DNA from: CAJXCL01 sp964394335
GTDB lineage: Bacteria > Nitrospinota > Nitrospinia > CAJXCL01
Direction: 5' to 3'
Length of the DNA stretch: 13,069 nt
Assembly (NCBI GenBank): GCA_964394335.1
Contig: CAYMVZ010000074.1
Coordinates: 1 to 13,069, forward strand
The notes under the pieces were generated by a model. That model had not been told where the DNA came from and made no database searches. It saw only the letters and a program-made list of their open reading frames with translations. Below, piece by piece: positions 12,936 to 13,069 of the stretch (positions are counted from its first letter, which is position 1; every line of letters starts with the position of its first letter). The position numbers and the translations under genes were made by a program.

Positions 12936-13069
12936 CACTGCTCTCTGACCCTAGTGAGAGAACTTCGGTTGAATCAGGTAAACTGCCGCTAAATGAACCA
13001 TCTGTACCTTCTTTTATGCCATCAATAAACAGATATTGAGCATTCCCATTCCGCACCAAAGCAATGTGA
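12766..13069 (-). CDS. LamG-domain protein, C-terminal part (partial at window edge)
   Basis: The C-terminal 100 residues of a second LamG protein; the 5' part lies beyond base 13069. The frame is open to the edge, and the residues before the first Met (HIALVRNG) match the first LamG gene (HIAIVRNG), so the ATG-like GTG at 13057-13059 is internal and not the start. It carries the last strands of the jelly-roll, LFIDGIKEG, LSLGSESSANFMNGYLDEV and RISKGIARWTSNF, then the tail NYTTDIPEGLYFKDENG and VTPIIEILP. From the tryptophan onwards it is almost identical to the first gene, while the preceding domain is clearly diverged. A strong terminator hairpin follows it. Confidence 0.85.
   Translation of the reverse strand, partial: HIALVRNGNAQYLFIDGIKEGTDGSFSGSLPDSTEVLSLGSESSANFMNGYLDEVRISKGIARWTSNFTPPSKNYTTDIPEGLYFKDENGTVTPIIEILP

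Overview
The window comes from a diderm (outer-membrane) bacterium. It encodes an MCE-type envelope lipid-transport operon, an outer-membrane-type lipoprotein, a periplasmic LolA-like protein and an LPS inner-core heptosyltransferase. The gene mix, degenerate short repeats and REP-like palindromes resemble uncultured Desulfobacterota/Nitrospirota-type genomes, but lineage is inference and no marker gene settles it.

Bases 1-6498 form a plus-strand block for envelope lipid traffic. In order: the C-terminal end of a PqiA/LetA-like membrane protein; a PqiB-like triple-MCE protein split by a one-base frameshift near 665; a PqiC-like lipoprotein; a LolA-like protein whose start and signal peptide are built from 7-bp repeats; and a 920-residue MMPL/RND exporter with a cyclic-nucleotide-binding domain fused to its C-terminus. 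The first three genes overlap by ATGA or nearly touch. The exporter follows a 150-bp gap with a short-motif repeat and a hairpin. A possible combined function is lipid movement between inner and outer membrane through an MCE channel (PqiABC) plus an RND pump with a periplasmic partner.

Bases 6518-9509 hold ordinary genes in visibly AT-richer DNA: a minus-strand HAD phosphatase/phosphomutase, then a plus-strand pair of a TIGR02757 (DUF2400) protein and heptosyltransferase WaaF (TTG start), then a minus-strand CsoR-type metal-sensing repressor with a Cys-His-Cys ligand set.

Bases 9510-13069 look accessory. Two diverged tandem copies of a roughly 220-240-bp sequence (9510-9977) precede an AAA ATPase with a DUF4143 C-terminal domain; each copy carries a TTGACA box. 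Then comes a REP-like palindrome inside a 131-bp segment bounded by 12-bp inverted repeats. Last are two minus-strand LamG (concanavalin-like) genes that share a nearly identical 3' cassette and 3' flank. The first is interrupted by an in-frame TAA 50 codons before its original end. The second runs off the window edge. The 480-bp gap between them holds a leader and several small hairpins but no gene I can support.
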